The position numbers and the translations under genes were made by a program. A stretch of 32,890 nucleotides of DNA, from the NCBI GenBank assembly GCA_014763885.1, contig JACXUO010000012.1:1-32890 (forward strand), read 5' to 3'. Shown here one piece after another: positions 1 through 7,914 of this stretch. The notes under the pieces are model-generated. The model worked only from the letters and a program-made list of their open reading frames with translations. It ran no database searches and was not told the DNA's origin. Every line of letters starts with the position of its first letter. Positions within the stretch are counted from its first letter, which is position 1. The stretch is from Campylobacterales bacterium (GTDB lineage: Bacteria > Campylobacterota > Campylobacteria > Campylobacterales > Sulfurovaceae).

Positions 1-224
1 GCTGTCAGCCTGGCGGCAATGGTATGTTTGCTCTTCTGCGCGATCTGAAACCTGTAGGGGGTGATATCCAGTACCAAAGTATCATCTTCTTGATAGAAGT
101 GGCTTACCTCCATCATCTGTCTAAGAGCGATCTCGTAGGTGGAAACGGTAGCATCAGAATAGCCCCGGATATCTGTCAGATAGTCGAGGAAAATGTCGGT
201 GAGTTTCTGAAGCTTTTTTTTCAT
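1..224 (-). CDS. Tyrosine recombinase (Xer/XerH-like), N-terminal part only
   Basis: This is a partial gene running off the left edge. Translating the minus strand from the ATG at 224 gives 74 residues beginning MKKKLQKLTDIFLDYLTDIR. The pattern of a short N-terminal helix, then RGYSDATVSTYEIALRQM, then IAQKSKHTIAARLTA, is the SAM-like core-binding domain of phage-integrase/Xer recombinases. The catalytic domain is outside the window. The ATG lies immediately after the stop codon of the DUF374 gene, so it is probably co-transcribed with miaB and that gene. Campylobacterota carry a single-recombinase XerH/dif system for chromosome dimer resolution and this may be that protein. A mobile-element integrase cannot be excluded from this fragment, but the housekeeping context argues for XerH. 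Confidence 0.72.
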   Translation of the reverse strand, partial: MKKKLQKLTDIFLDYLTDIRGYSDATVSTYEIALRQMMEVSHFYQEDDTLVLDITPYRFQIAQKSKHTIAARLT

Positions 225-854
225 CTAGAGAATGGTGTGTTCGAGCATTTTTCTCGTCAGATAGGCTTTCGCCTCATCCATTTCCATCCCATCGAGATGG
301 AGCACCTTGATGTGAAAGTTGATTTTGGAAAAGGGTTTGGGGATGACAAACCTGTCCCAGCTATCAAGCTGCCAGTATCTTTCGCAGGTGAAGTTGACCG
401 TATACAAAGGGAGTTTGCCTTTCATCGTCAGGGCAAGCGCACCGTCGCTTACTTCGTGCCTGGGCCCTCTGGGGCCATCGGGGGTGACCAGCAGGTCATC
501 GCCTCTTTTGAGTGCGCGGAAGGCCTCCAGGAGGACCTGTTTTGCACCCCTGGAGCTTGAACCTCTCAGCGGTGTGATATGGAAGAGCTGCAGGATTCTG
601 GCAATGATCTCTCCGTCAAAGTGGCGGGAGATGATCCCGGAAGCAGAGTGTGTTTTGTGGAAATGGCGATAGGCCTGGGGAGAGAGCAGCAGTTCTCCAT
701 GCCAGCAGACGATCACTCCCTGCTCCTGAGTGATCTCCCCTTCGATATGGAAAGATTTTTTGGAGGTATGCCAGTAAAACCGCATCAGCAGGTAACCCAG
801 GGGAGGGAGGATCACTTTGGCGATGGCTCTTGTAAGATTTTTTCGTTTTCTCAT
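225..854 (-). CDS. DUF374 / lysophospholipid acyltransferase-like protein
   Basis: A 209-residue protein of the DUF374 family, related to lysophospholipid and lipid A acyltransferases (LPLAT superfamily). Visible motifs are the hydrophobic N-terminal helix (about residues 8-26), CWHGE (50-54), SRHFDGE (76-82, matching the family's H-x-D signature) and TPDGPRGPRH (124-133). Such enzymes act at the inner membrane and transfer acyl chains to lipid acceptors; the actual substrate is not evident here. It starts 7 bp after the miaB stop and is followed directly by the Xer-like recombinase. The same miaB/DUF374 neighbourhood exists in Helicobacter (HP0269/HP0270, from memory). The Shine-Dalgarno is weak, suggesting translational coupling to miaB. 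Confidence 0.85.
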   Translation of the reverse strand: MRKRKNLTRAIAKVILPPLGYLLMRFYWHTSKKSFHIEGEITQEQGVIVCWHGELLLSPQAYRHFHKTHSASGIISRHFDGEIIARILQLFHITPLRGSSSRGAKQVLLEAFRALKRGDDLLVTPDGPRGPRHEVSDGALALTMKGKLPLYTVNFTCERYWQLDSWDRFVIPKPFSKINFHIKVLHLDGMEMDEAKAYLTRKMLEHTIL

Positions 855-861
855 GCTCTAC

Positions 862-2172
862 TTACGCGCCGATCACCTCTCCGTCAAGCGAGGCTCTGGA
901 GGTTTTGGTGATCCTGACATCCCTGATCTCTCCGAGAAGCTCTTCGCTTCCCTCGACAAAGATCAGTCTGCCGTCATCGGTACGTCCCGAAACCCTTCCG
1001 TTGGGTTTGAGCTCATCAAAGTAGACCTTGTGTACCTTTCCAAGCTGATCATCCATCTGCGCGGCGAGCATCTCAAAATGCCTTGCCTGAAGGCGGCTGA
1101 GTCTCTCCGAAGCGACTTCGTCGGGGACCACATCGGTAAAGTGCTGTGCTTCCGTATGCGGTCTTGGAGAGTACTTGAATGAGAATACCTGCTCAAACTG
1201 TACCTTTTCAAGTACATCCATGGTATCTTCAAAGTCCTCATCGCTCTCGCCCGGGAATCCTACGATAATATCCGTTGAGATGGTCGCTTCGGGGCAGAGC
1301 GCACGTATCTTGGCGCAGCGGTTCAGGAAGTTCTCTTTGGTATAACCGCGTTTCATTGCCTGAAGCAGGCGGGTAGACCCGCTTTGAAGCGGCACATGGA
1401 TCTGTTTGCAGATCTTGGGGTTGGAAGCGAACTCTTCGAGGAAAGCGTCATCCATATGGAGTGGGTGGGGTGATGTAAACCGGATACGCTCCAGGCCTTC
1501 GATCTTGGAGATTTTCTGAAGCAGCTGCGTGAAGTTGATCTTCTCCTCGCTCCCACCGAACCGGCGCCCGTAGTTGTTGACATTCTGCCCAAGAAGCATC
1601 ACCTCTTTGGCCCCTGTTTTTACTGCTTTGGTGATCTCCTGTACGATCAGATCGCTGGGGATGGAGATCTCCTCGCCTCTGGTTGCCGGAACGATACAGA
1701 AGGTACACTTCTTGTCGCATCCGATCGAGATGTTGATCAATGCTTTGTAGGGGTTGCTTCGGTATTCGCCGAAGGCGTAGGTACTCTCGTCATAGTCCGT
1801 AGCGATCTCTACGGCGTGCTTTTCTCCCAGAACTTTCGTGATCTTTGAGACATTTCTTGCACCCAGGACAAAGTCCACGACCGGAGCACGCTTGATGATC
1901 TCTTCTCCAAGGTGAGAAGCGGTACAGCCTGTGACGCCGATCTTGGCTCCCTCTTTTTTGCGTTTGTTGAAGATACCGATCTCGCTGAAGAGTTTGGCGA
2001 CGGGTTTTTCACGTACCGAACAGGTGTTGATGATGATCAGGTCCGCTTCTTCAAGGTTTTCGGTAAGCTGGTAGGAGTCTTGTTTGTTCAGTTCTGCGAT
2101 CATGTGTTCGCTATCGCGAACATTCATCGCACATCCCAGAGTTTCGATAAAAAGTTTTTTAGGTTGTGACAT
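862..2172 (-). CDS. miaB: tRNA-2-methylthio-N6-isopentenyladenosine synthase MiaB
   Basis: Radical SAM methylthiotransferase that adds the 2-methylthio group to i6A37 in tRNAs. The three N-terminal cluster cysteines are present (LGCAMN C14, NTCSVR C51, TGCTAS C83), as is the radical SAM CxxxCxxC motif in CDKKCTFC (C152, C156, C159), followed by a C-terminal TRAM domain near residues 370-436. The length of 436 residues is normal. I choose the ATG at 2172 ([13 protein letters not shown]) because GGAAG lies 8 nt upstream. An in-frame ATG at 2187 has no ribosome binding site and adds five non-conserved residues. It heads a minus-strand run with the DUF374 gene and the recombinase. Confidence 0.96.
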   Translation of the reverse strand: MSQPKKLFIETLGCAMNVRDSEHMIAELNKQDSYQLTENLEEADLIIINTCSVREKPVAKLFSEIGIFNKRKKEGAKIGVTGCTASHLGEEIIKRAPVVDFVLGARNVSKITKVLGEKHAVEIATDYDESTYAFGEYRSNPYKALINISIGCDKKCTFCIVPATRGEEISIPSDLIVQEITKAVKTGAKEVMLLGQNVNNYGRRFGGSEEKINFTQLLQKISKIEGLERIRFTSPHPLHMDDAFLEEFASNPKICKQIHVPLQSGSTRLLQAMKRGYTKENFLNRCAKIRALCPEATISTDIIVGFPGESDEDFEDTMDVLEKVQFEQVFSFKYSPRPHTEAQHFTDVVPDEVASERLSRLQARHFEMLAAQMDDQLGKVHKVYFDELKPNGRVSGRTDDGRLIFVEGSEELLGEIRDVRITKTSRASLDGEVIGA

Positions 2173-2205
2173 GATGTAGTCTTCCATTCGGTGAAAGTTT
2201 TGTAT

Positions 2206-2232
2206 GAGAGACGAAGCTTAAGGGTGTCTCTC
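2206..2232. other. Inverted repeat upstream of miaB
   Basis: A 7-bp perfect inverted repeat, GAGAGAC (2206-2212) and GTCTCTC (2226-2232), with a 13-nt loop, lies in the 118 bp between the HP0268-like gene and miaB. No strong T-run follows on either strand, so it is not a convincing terminator. It could be a leader hairpin or attenuator for miaB. Nothing else is visible in this gap. Confidence 0.35.
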
Positions 2233-2290
2233 TGTAAAGAAGGTTGATCGTGATAGGCAAATCTCTTCTTTTTTATCCTGTTTTTGGAGA

Positions 2291-2530
2291 TTAGGCGATG
2301 ATATGTACTTCGTAGATATACTCATTCTCATCCATACCGTACTTGACCTCTCTCATATAGACAGAGTATCCCTTCTCTTCGAAATACTCGATCAGCTCTT
2401 TAAGCTCTTTGTGAGAGTTCTCCTTGTCAAAGTAGAATATAGATCTGTTTGCTAACTCTTCTTCCAATTTGGCTAATTCAATGGTCTTTGGTTTTGCTTT
2501 CAGAGTGGTTCTAGCAAGTTTCAGTTTCAT
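2291..2530 (-). CDS. HP0268-family protein
   Basis: A 79-residue protein matching the small Campylobacterota family typified by Helicobacter pylori HP0268: a charged N-terminus beginning MKLKLARTTLK, a central segment SIFYFDKENSHKELKELIEYF, and a C-terminal strand ending YIYEVHIIA. HP0268 has been described as a small nicking nuclease with a MutS Smr-like fold; whether this copy cuts nucleic acid is not evident from sequence. The start has a good ribosome binding site (AAGGA, 6-nt spacer). It precedes miaB on the same strand, as in Helicobacter (HP0268/HP0269, from memory). Confidence 0.8.
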   Translation of the reverse strand: MKLKLARTTLKAKPKTIELAKLEEELANRSIFYFDKENSHKELKELIEYFEEKGYSVYMREVKYGMDENEYIYEVHIIA

Positions 2531-2567
2531 CTATATTCCTTTATATTCTATACGCTTAATTAATACT

Positions 2568-2573
2568 ATTATA
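2568..2573 (-). promoter_or_regulatory. -10 box for the HP0268-like gene
   Basis: Read on the minus strand, TATAAT (complement of 2568-2573) lies about 38 bp upstream of the start codon. There is no clear -35 box, only an AT-rich stretch, as is usual for sigma-70 promoters in Campylobacterota. Confidence 0.45.
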
Positions 2574-2601
2574 CTTTATTTTTCGTAAAGCTATGTTTAG
2601 C

Positions 2602-2607
2602 TATAAT
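2602..2607 (+). promoter_or_regulatory. Possible -10 box for nusA
   Basis: TATAAT in the divergent 205-bp gap between the HP0268-like gene and nusA. If used, it would give a leader of roughly 120 nt. The gap is AT-rich and has other weak -10-like sequences nearer nusA, so the assignment is tentative. No riboswitch or small gene is apparent in the gap. Confidence 0.35.
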
Positions 2608-2735
2608 AATCATCTTCAAAAACACCACTTCCTAGATGTTCTTAACACTGTTATGTTACCTCTTGTAGCGGTCAGAATTGAAACAGAATTTATTATGAAG
2701 AATATCATCATTAATAAACGGATAAACAAGGATAT

Positions 2736-3905
2736 ATGTTGGAAAAGATATTAGATATTATTGAAGCGATTGCATTGGAAAAAAACCTTACCAGAGAGAG
2801 TGCGATAGACGCATTTAAAGAGGCACTAACGAATACTGCAAAAAAATTGAGCTCTCCCACAAGTACTTTCGAGGTGATCATCGACCCCAATAAGAAAACC
2901 TATGAGATCAACAAGGTCATCACTGTGGTGAAAGATGATGATGAGAAACTCTATGCCGAGATCATGAAAGAGGGGAAGATGCAGGAGGTCGAGTCAGACA
3001 GTTTCATTGCTTTGTCGGACGCAAAAGAGTTTGATGAGTCTATCGAGCTTGGAGACCAATTGAAAGAAGAGTTTGTACTGGAGGATTTCGGTCGTACCGC
3101 CTCGGCAAATCTCTTCAAAGAGCTTGAGTATCATATCCAAAGACGCATCGAGCAGGACCTTTTTGAAAAGTACAAAGAGAAGATCGGTACGGTAATGATC
3201 GGTAATGTCAACCGGGTTGATGCGGATGAAAATAGCTATGTGGAGATTGGTGAGCTTAAAGGGGTGCTGACACTCAGAAACCGTATCAAGGGAGAAAAGT
3301 TCAAACACGGAGATACGATCAAAGCCTTGTTGCGTTATGTCAGTGTCGATCCCAAGCAGGGGCTTTTCCTGGAGCTTACCAGAACCTCTCCGAAGTTTCT
3401 TGAAGCCCTGATGGCCAAAGAGGTCCCCGAGATAGAAGACGGTGTTGTCGAGATCGTAGGATCGGCAAGAATCCCGGGTGAGAGAGCGAAGCTTGCGCTG
3501 AGGACCGATCAGGGGAACGTGGATCCTATCGGAGCAGCGGTAGGGGTGAAAGGTGTCCGTATCAATGCGGTGAGCGCCGAGCTGTGCGGAGAAAATATCG
3601 ACTGTATCGAGTACTCGCCTATCCCTGAGATCTATATCACGCGCGCATTGAGCCCCGCGATCACCAAAAGCATCAAGGTGGATCCCGAGAAGAAAAAGGC
3701 AGTGATCAGTATTACCTCCGATCAAAAAGCCAAAGCGATCGGGAAATCAGGGATCAATATCCGTCTTGCCTCCATGCTGACAGGGTATGCGATCGAACTG
3801 AATGAGGTTGAAGGTATTTCAGAGAGAGCACCGGAGTCTATGACAGAAGCTGCGGAACCGGAAAAAACAAAAGATACTTCGGCACTTGCGGATCTCTTTA
3901 AATAA
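2736..3905 (+). CDS. nusA: Transcription elongation/termination factor NusA
   Basis: NusA binds RNA polymerase and nascent RNA and controls pausing, termination and antitermination. The 389-residue protein shows the usual order: an N-terminal polymerase-binding domain (about 1-125), an S1 domain (about 145-205, including GVLTLRNRIKGEKFKHGD), then two KH domains (about 230-360) with PIGAAVGVKGVRIN and IGKSGINIRLASMLTG. It ends in a short acidic tail and lacks the C-terminal acidic repeats of E. coli NusA, which is normal outside gammaproteobacteria. AAGGA lies only 3 nt from the ATG, so initiation at the next codon (TTG, 6-nt spacer) is possible and would change only the first residue. Confidence 0.96.
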   Translation: MLEKILDIIEAIALEKNLTRESAIDAFKEALTNTAKKLSSPTSTFEVIIDPNKKTYEINKVITVVKDDDEKLYAEIMKEGKMQEVESDSFIALSDAKEFDESIELGDQLKEEFVLEDFGRTASANLFKELEYHIQRRIEQDLFEKYKEKIGTVMIGNVNRVDADENSYVEIGELKGVLTLRNRIKGEKFKHGDTIKALLRYVSVDPKQGLFLELTRTSPKFLEALMAKEVPEIEDGVVEIVGSARIPGERAKLALRTDQGNVDPIGAAVGVKGVRINAVSAELCGENIDCIEYSPIPEIYITRALSPAITKSIKVDPEKKKAVISITSDQKAKAIGKSGINIRLASMLTGYAIELNEVEGISERAPESMTEAAEPEKTKDTSALADLFK

Positions 3906-3925
3906 GAGGTCAGTGCTAAGTACTG

Positions 3926-3949
3926 AAAAAAGTAGGGTAAAGATACCCT
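3926..3949 (-). terminator. Rho-independent terminator of tpiA
   Basis: On the minus strand a 6-bp stem AGGGTA/TACCCT (3934-3939 and 3944-3949 on the plus strand) with a 4-nt loop is followed by AC and then six T residues (complement of 3926-3931). This is the first T-tailed hairpin after the tpiA stop. It lies in the convergent nusA/tpiA gap and has no T-tract in the nusA direction. Confidence 0.6.
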
Positions 3950-3959
3950 GCAAAAAGAG

Positions 3960-3982
3960 AATGATCTTAGCTTAAGATCATT
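3960..3982. repeat. Perfect 10-bp inverted repeat across the tpiA stop
   Basis: AATGATCTTA (3960-3969) and TAAGATCATT (3973-3982) are exact reverse complements with a 3-nt spacer. The repeat encompasses the last codons and stop of tpiA and sits between convergent nusA and tpiA. It may act as the nusA-side transcription stop or an mRNA 3'-end stabiliser. No immediate T-run follows in the plus direction. Confidence 0.55.
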
Positions 3983-4656
3983 GAAGCGAATTTTTCTGCA
4001 TCTAGAGAGGCACTCCCTACTAATACCCCATCCACATTTTCGATCGAAGCGATCTCTTTGATATTGTCCGGATTGGCACTGCCGCCATACAGTAACGGGC
4101 AGCTGATAGCCTTTCTCAGGGTTTGATGTGTCGAAGCGATCTCTTCTGTGGTCGCGCTCCGCCCGGTACCGATTGCCCAGATCGGCTCATAGGCAACGAT
4201 CAGCTTTTCATAAGCGGTATCGATGCCCTCGAATTGTGCCAAAAGGTAGGCACTGACTGCCTCATCCCCCGCCTGTCTCACTTCGAGCGGTTCACCGATA
4301 CAGTAGATGATCTCAAAGCCTTCTGCCTTAAAGAAGTCAAACTTCTCTGCAACCTTCTCTTGGGACTCTCCCAGAAGTTCACGTCTTTCACTGTGACCGA
4401 CAAGAATCGTTTTGACACTGAACTCTTCGAGTTGTTCCAGGCCGATCTCTCCGGTAAATGCCCCCTTCTGTGCCGGGTATGCATTCTGTACACCGAGGGT
4501 AAAATCACCTTCGTAGTGATCCAATGCGGTAGCCGGAGGAAAGACATAGACTTTATCCCCGCTCTTTTTTGCAGCAATCTTTTGACTCAAAGTATCAAAG
4601 TACGCTTTTGTACTACTTCTCGTATGATTGGTTTTAAAGTTGGCTGCAAATATCAT
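3967..4656 (-). CDS. tpiA: Triosephosphate isomerase
   Basis: Interconverts dihydroxyacetone phosphate and glyceraldehyde 3-phosphate in the cytoplasm. Catalytic residues are visible: N6 and K8 in ANFKTN, H88 in VGHSERR, and E157 in AYEPIWAIGTG; phosphate-binding GGSANPDN and VDGVLVGSASL follow near the C-terminus. At 229 residues it is shorter than the usual 250, which is typical for the Campylobacterota form. It begins 1 bp after the pgk stop, so the two are one transcription unit, ending at the terminator just downstream. Confidence 0.96.
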   Translation of the reverse strand: MIFAANFKTNHTRSSTKAYFDTLSQKIAAKKSGDKVYVFPPATALDHYEGDFTLGVQNAYPAQKGAFTGEIGLEQLEEFSVKTILVGHSERRELLGESQEKVAEKFDFFKAEGFEIIYCIGEPLEVRQAGDEAVSAYLLAQFEGIDTAYEKLIVAYEPIWAIGTGRSATTEEIASTHQTLRKAISCPLLYGGSANPDNIKEIASIENVDGVLVGSASLDAEKFASMILS

Positions 4657-4657
4657 A

Positions 4658-5848
4658 TTATTTCAGCGCCTCAAGGCCGGGAAGCTCTACACCCTCGATC
4701 AGTTTGAGGCTGGCACCACCACCTGTACTGACAAAAGTCATTTCGTCTGCATCACCGGCTTTATTGACCACATCGGCAGTATCTCCGCCGCCTACGATGG
4801 TTGTGGCATGTGTCTGTGCGATATTGTGCGACATTGCGATACTCCCTTTGGAGAATCTGTCCATCTCGTAGACTCCCATCGGCCCGTTCCAGATGATCGT
4901 CTGTGCATCATTGAGCGCTTCACGGAAAAGACGGCTGCTTGCCGGTCCGATATCCAGTCCCATCCACCCTTTCGGTATCTCCTGGGTAGGAAGGAACTTG
5001 ATCGTAGTGTTTTCAGAGAACTCCGGAGCAACGACTACATCCACCGGAAGGTAGAATTTGATACCGTTCTGTTGTGCTTTTTCCATGATCGCCTTTGCTT
5101 CATCGATCAGCTCATCCTCCACCAGAGAGTTCCCGATCTCATAGCCTTGTGCTTTGAGGAAGGTAAACGCCATTCCTCCGCCGATGATCACCTTGTCAAC
5201 CTTTTCGATGAGGTTGGTGAGTGCCTGAAGTTTTCCCGATACTTTACTCCCGCCTACTACCGCGACAAAGGGTCTGACAGGGTTTTCTATCACTTTTGAG
5301 AAGAAGTTGATCTCCTTCTCCATCAGGAATCCGACTGCCTTGTGTTCTTTGTCAAAGAACTGTGTGATCGCATGGATAGAGGCATGTTTTCTGTGACATG
5401 CACCAAATGCATCATTGACATAGAAGTCTGCAAAATCTGCCAGTTTCTTTGCAAACTCTTCATCATTTGCTGTCTCCCCAGCCTCATAACGAAGGTTCTC
5501 AAGCAGAAGAATATCACCACCTTGAAGCTGTGCGGCTTTCTTGTGTGCATCTTCTCCGACTACATCCTCTGCCATATAGATCTCATTTTTGATTTTGAGG
5601 AGTGTATGGAGTCTTTTTGCAACCGGTGCAAGGGAATACTTCTCCTCATACTGTCCCGGTTCCGGTCTCTCATAATGGGAAGCCAGGATGATTTTGCACT
5701 CTCTGTCGATACAGTAACGGATGGTCTGCAGTGCAGAACGGATACGTCTGTCATCGGTAATATTCCCAAACTCATCTTTGGGTACGTTAAAGTCACAGCG
5801 GATAAATACGCGTTTGCCTGCAATATCTAGATTTTTAATATCTTTCAA
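4658..5848 (-). CDS. pgk: Phosphoglycerate kinase
   Basis: Interconverts 1,3-bisphosphoglycerate/ADP and 3-phosphoglycerate/ATP. The 396-residue protein has the RCDFNVP substrate loop near residue 18, [22 protein letters not shown], and the C-terminal nucleotide loop GGGDTADVV with [10 protein letters not shown]. The start is a TTG at 5848: GAGG lies 7 nt upstream and there is no in-frame ATG or GTG nearby. Genes gap, pgk and tpiA are in order on this strand, but a terminator and a new -10 box separate gap from pgk, so pgk-tpiA can be expressed independently. Confidence 0.96.
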   Translation of the reverse strand: MKDIKNLDIAGKRVFIRCDFNVPKDEFGNITDDRRIRSALQTIRYCIDRECKIILASHYERPEPGQYEEKYSLAPVAKRLHTLLKIKNEIYMAEDVVGEDAHKKAAQLQGGDILLLENLRYEAGETANDEEFAKKLADFADFYVNDAFGACHRKHASIHAITQFFDKEHKAVGFLMEKEINFFSKVIENPVRPFVAVVGGSKVSGKLQALTNLIEKVDKVIIGGGMAFTFLKAQGYEIGNSLVEDELIDEAKAIMEKAQQNGIKFYLPVDVVVAPEFSENTTIKFLPTQEIPKGWMGLDIGPASSRLFREALNDAQTIIWNGPMGVYEMDRFSKGSIAMSHNIAQTHATTIVGGGDTADVVNKAGDADEMTFVSTGGGASLKLIEGVELPGLEALK

Positions 5849-5880
5849 TACTTTTCCTCTTTTTTACTGATTTAAAACTG

Positions 5881-5886
5881 ATTATA
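5881..5886 (-). promoter_or_regulatory. -10 box for pgk-tpiA
   Basis: On the minus strand TATAAT (complement of 5881-5886) directly follows, and overlaps by one base, the T-tail of the gap terminator. It is about 32 bp upstream of the TTG start of pgk. Its placement suggests the terminator and promoter are compacted together between gap and pgk. Confidence 0.5.
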
Positions 5887-5903
5887 AAAAGGAGCGAAGC
5901 CCC
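5886..5903 (-). terminator. Rho-independent terminator of gap
   Basis: On the minus strand GGGGC, loop TTC, GCTCC, then TTTTT: a 5-bp stem with one G-T wobble followed by a T-tract. It lies about 30 bp after the gap stop and before the pgk promoter. Confidence 0.6.
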
Positions 5904-5906
5904 TCT

Positions 5907-5922
5907 GCGTGACCAGTCACGC
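5907..5922. repeat. Short perfect hairpin between gap and pgk
   Basis: GCGTGAC (5907-5913) and GTCACGC (5916-5922) form a 7-bp perfect stem with a 2-nt spacer, just upstream (in the minus direction) of the T-tailed gap terminator. It could support 3'-end formation for gap, or be a protein-binding palindrome. Confidence 0.45.
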
Positions 5923-5932
5923 TTTGTACTTT

Positions 5933-6925
5933 TTATTTGCTGATATGAAGCGCCATATCCACAAGTCTGCATGAGTAGCCCCACTCATTGTCATACCAGG
6001 AGAGTACCTTGACCATGTTGCCGCCGATCACCTGGATCGTGTCAAGTGCGACAACACTGCTTTGCTCTTCTCCGATGAAGTCCTGTGATACTCTGTACTC
6101 CGTATCAACACCGAGGATACCTTTGTGGGAACCCTCGCTTGCCTGGATAAAGGCAGTTTTTACTTCGTCGAGTGTGACCTCTCTACTCAGTGTCACGGTG
6201 AGATCAATCATGGAAACATCCGCGGTAGGGACCCTGATCGCCTGTCCGTTGAGTTTGCCTTCAAGGTTTGGAAGTACTTTTGAGATCGCTTTGGCAGCAC
6301 CCGTGGTTGTCGGAACCAGGTTTGTCGCTCCTGCACGCCCTTTTCTCGGGTCTTTTTTGTGTTTAGCATCCAAAATCGGCTGTGAGGATGTGTAGGAGTG
6401 GATCGTCGTCATCAGACCTTTTTCGATACCAAAGGCATCATCCAGCACTTTGGCAACCGGTGCAAGACCGTTGGTGGTACAGCTTGCATTAGAGACGACT
6501 CTCTGCCCCGCATAATCATTTTCGTTCGCACCGATGACAAAAGTCGCAGTATTATCTTTCGCCGGTGCCGAGAAGAGCACTTTTTTGATGCCGTTGTCCA
6601 GGTAGGGCTGCACGCTCTCCGCTGTCAGGAAGGCGCCGGTACACTCCAGGACCAGCTCTGCCCCGCATTCGGCAAAGTTCAGTTTTGCAGGATCTCTCTC
6701 TGAAAGGATCTTCGCTTTATCGCTCCCCATGCAGAGGTAGCCGTCTATCACTTTGGCATCTTTGCGTGTACCGTGTACAGAGTCATATTTGACATTGTAT
6801 TCGATCATCTCATGAGTCCCGCTTGCATTGACCGCGACCAGTTCGATATCCTCTCTATCCGCGATGATACGTGCGACACATCTACCGATTCTACCCAGTC
6901 CGTTGATTGCTACTTTTAGAGCCAT
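5933..6925 (-). CDS. gap: Glyceraldehyde-3-phosphate dehydrogenase, type I
   Basis: Reversible oxidation/phosphorylation of glyceraldehyde 3-phosphate. The 330-residue protein has the Rossmann motif INGLGRIGR (7-15), the catalytic cysteine C149 in SNASCTTN, and the C-terminal SWYDNEWGYS. The position normally occupied by Asp after strand 2 of the Rossmann fold (the N-D motif of NAD-type enzymes) reads N33-A34-S35, so the residue that usually selects NAD is missing; NADP or dual use is possible (inference). AAGGGAT precedes the ATG at a good distance. It is transcribed divergently from nadD. Confidence 0.96.
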   Translation of the reverse strand: MALKVAINGLGRIGRCVARIIADREDIELVAVNASGTHEMIEYNVKYDSVHGTRKDAKVIDGYLCMGSDKAKILSERDPAKLNFAECGAELVLECTGAFLTAESVQPYLDNGIKKVLFSAPAKDNTATFVIGANENDYAGQRVVSNASCTTNGLAPVAKVLDDAFGIEKGLMTTIHSYTSSQPILDAKHKKDPRKGRAGATNLVPTTTGAAKAISKVLPNLEGKLNGQAIRVPTADVSMIDLTVTLSREVTLDEVKTAFIQASEGSHKGILGVDTEYRVSQDFIGEEQSSVVALDTIQVIGGNMVKVLSWYDNEWGYSCRLVDMALHISK

Positions 6926-6941
6926 TTGTTATCCCTTGATT

Positions 6942-6947
6942 ATTATG
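6942..6947 (-). promoter_or_regulatory. Candidate -10 box for gap
   Basis: On the minus strand CATAAT, within GCATAATAAT, about 16 bp upstream of the gap start. The spacing is close, so the transcript leader would be very short. Tentative. Confidence 0.3.
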
Positions 6948-6948
6948 C

Positions 6949-6966
6949 TAAAATTGCGTAATTTTA
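6949..6966. promoter_or_regulatory. Palindrome between divergent gap and nadD
   Basis: TAAAATT (6949-6955) and AATTTTA (6960-6966) are perfect inverted arms around a GCGT spacer in the 59-bp divergent gap. Its position between two start codons fits an operator, but AT-rich arms of this size also occur by chance. Confidence 0.35.
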
Positions 6967-6984
6967 CTGTATTTGAGGTTATAT

Positions 6985-7563
6985 TTGGGTAAAAAGACAC
7001 GGGAGTCTATCGCAATATTCGGAGGGAGTTTCGACCCCCCGCATAAAGGACATCAGCTGATCGTCTCGAATGCGGTGGCCATTTTGGATATCGACAGGCT
7101 TGTGATCGTCCCCGCGTACCTCAATCCGTTTAAGCAGAACTCTCTTGCACCGGCAAAGCTCAGATTGCAGTGGTGCCAGACGCTTTTTGATCCCTTGGAA
7201 AAGGTTTCAGTCAGCGATTACGAGATTGTGCAGGGTAAAAGCATCTACACCGCTGATACGGTAAAGCATTTCCAGAGAATGTATGATGTCAAGTATCTGA
7301 TCATTGGTTCTGACAACCTTGCATCATTGACAAAATGGCATCAGTATGAGTGGTTGAACCAACAGGTGATATGGGTAGTGGCTACAAGAAGAGACAGCAG
7401 TTTTGATACCAGTATGCTGAGAAAATGGATAAAAATAGAACTGGATGAAGCGATAAGCTCTACGCATATAAGAAGTACGCAACAGCTTGACGGGATAGAT
7501 CAGAGAATCATTGATTCTGTCAAGCAGGTGTTTACGCAAAAAGAGTTAACAAACAAAGGATAG
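6985..7563 (+). CDS. nadD: Nicotinate-nucleotide adenylyltransferase NadD
   Basis: Adenylates nicotinate mononucleotide in NAD biosynthesis. The nucleotidyltransferase signature GGSFDPPHKGH sits at residues 13-23, and SSTHIRS, the second nucleotide-binding motif, near residue 165; KYLIIGSDN lies between them. I place the start at the TTG at 6985 (192 residues) because GAGG is 6 nt upstream. A further in-frame TTG at 6973 overlaps that ribosome binding site and is unlikely. rsfS follows after 6 bp, the common nadD-rsfS pairing. Confidence 0.93.
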   Translation: MGKKTRESIAIFGGSFDPPHKGHQLIVSNAVAILDIDRLVIVPAYLNPFKQNSLAPAKLRLQWCQTLFDPLEKVSVSDYEIVQGKSIYTADTVKHFQRMYDVKYLIIGSDNLASLTKWHQYEWLNQQVIWVVATRRDSSFDTSMLRKWIKIELDEAISSTHIRSTQQLDGIDQRIIDSVKQVFTQKELTNKG

Positions 7564-7569
7564 AAATAG

Positions 7570-7914
7570 ATGACATTAGACCAACGTATTGAAAATATTG
7601 TCGCAGTGCTTGATGATAAAAAAGCCGAAGAGATAGAGGTATTTAACCTTGATGATGCAGATTATGTTGCAAAACGTGTAGTAATCGCCAATTCACTCAA
7701 CGGGAAACATACCAAGGCGCTCTTTGACCATCTCAAAAGAGAGCTGAAACCGAAAGGGGAGCAGTTCCTGGCAACGGATGAGACGGATGAGTGGACAGTA
7801 GCGGATCTGGGAGATATCCTGGTGCATATCATGATCCCCGAGTACAGACAACGCTACTCCCTTGAACAGTTCCTCAATGAACTGATCGCAAATCAGAAAA
7901 AAGAAGAGGCTTAG
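7570..7914 (+). CDS. rsfS: Ribosomal silencing factor RsfS
   Basis: Binds ribosomal protein uL14 on the 50S subunit and blocks subunit joining during starvation. The 114-residue protein has the family layout: an N-terminal helix beginning MTLDQRIENIVAVLDDKKAE, then ADYVAKRVVIANSLNGKH, and the C-terminal signature DEWTVADLGDILVHIM followed by RQRYSLEQF. It follows nadD by 6 bp with AAAGGA upstream. Its stop codon overlaps the stop codon of the converging gene on the other strand (shared TTAG at 7911-7914). Confidence 0.93.
   Translation: MTLDQRIENIVAVLDDKKAEEIEVFNLDDADYVAKRVVIANSLNGKHTKALFDHLKRELKPKGEQFLATDETDEWTVADLGDILVHIMIPEYRQRYSLEQFLNELIANQKKEEA

Noticed and set aside
1-224. Mobile-element integrase marking an island edge
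   Set aside because: No att-like direct repeats, tRNA gene or phage genes nearby; the neighbourhood is housekeeping and fits XerH, though the fragment alone cannot settle it.
24-560. Plus-strand open frame of 178 codons at the left edge
   Set aside because: Opposite the Xer-like fragment and the DUF374 gene, both with clear motifs and adjacent start/stop codons.
2994-3725. Long open frame (243 codons) antisense to nusA
   Set aside because: nusA is unmistakable in the other strand; the antisense product has no recognisable domain and reflects codon bias.
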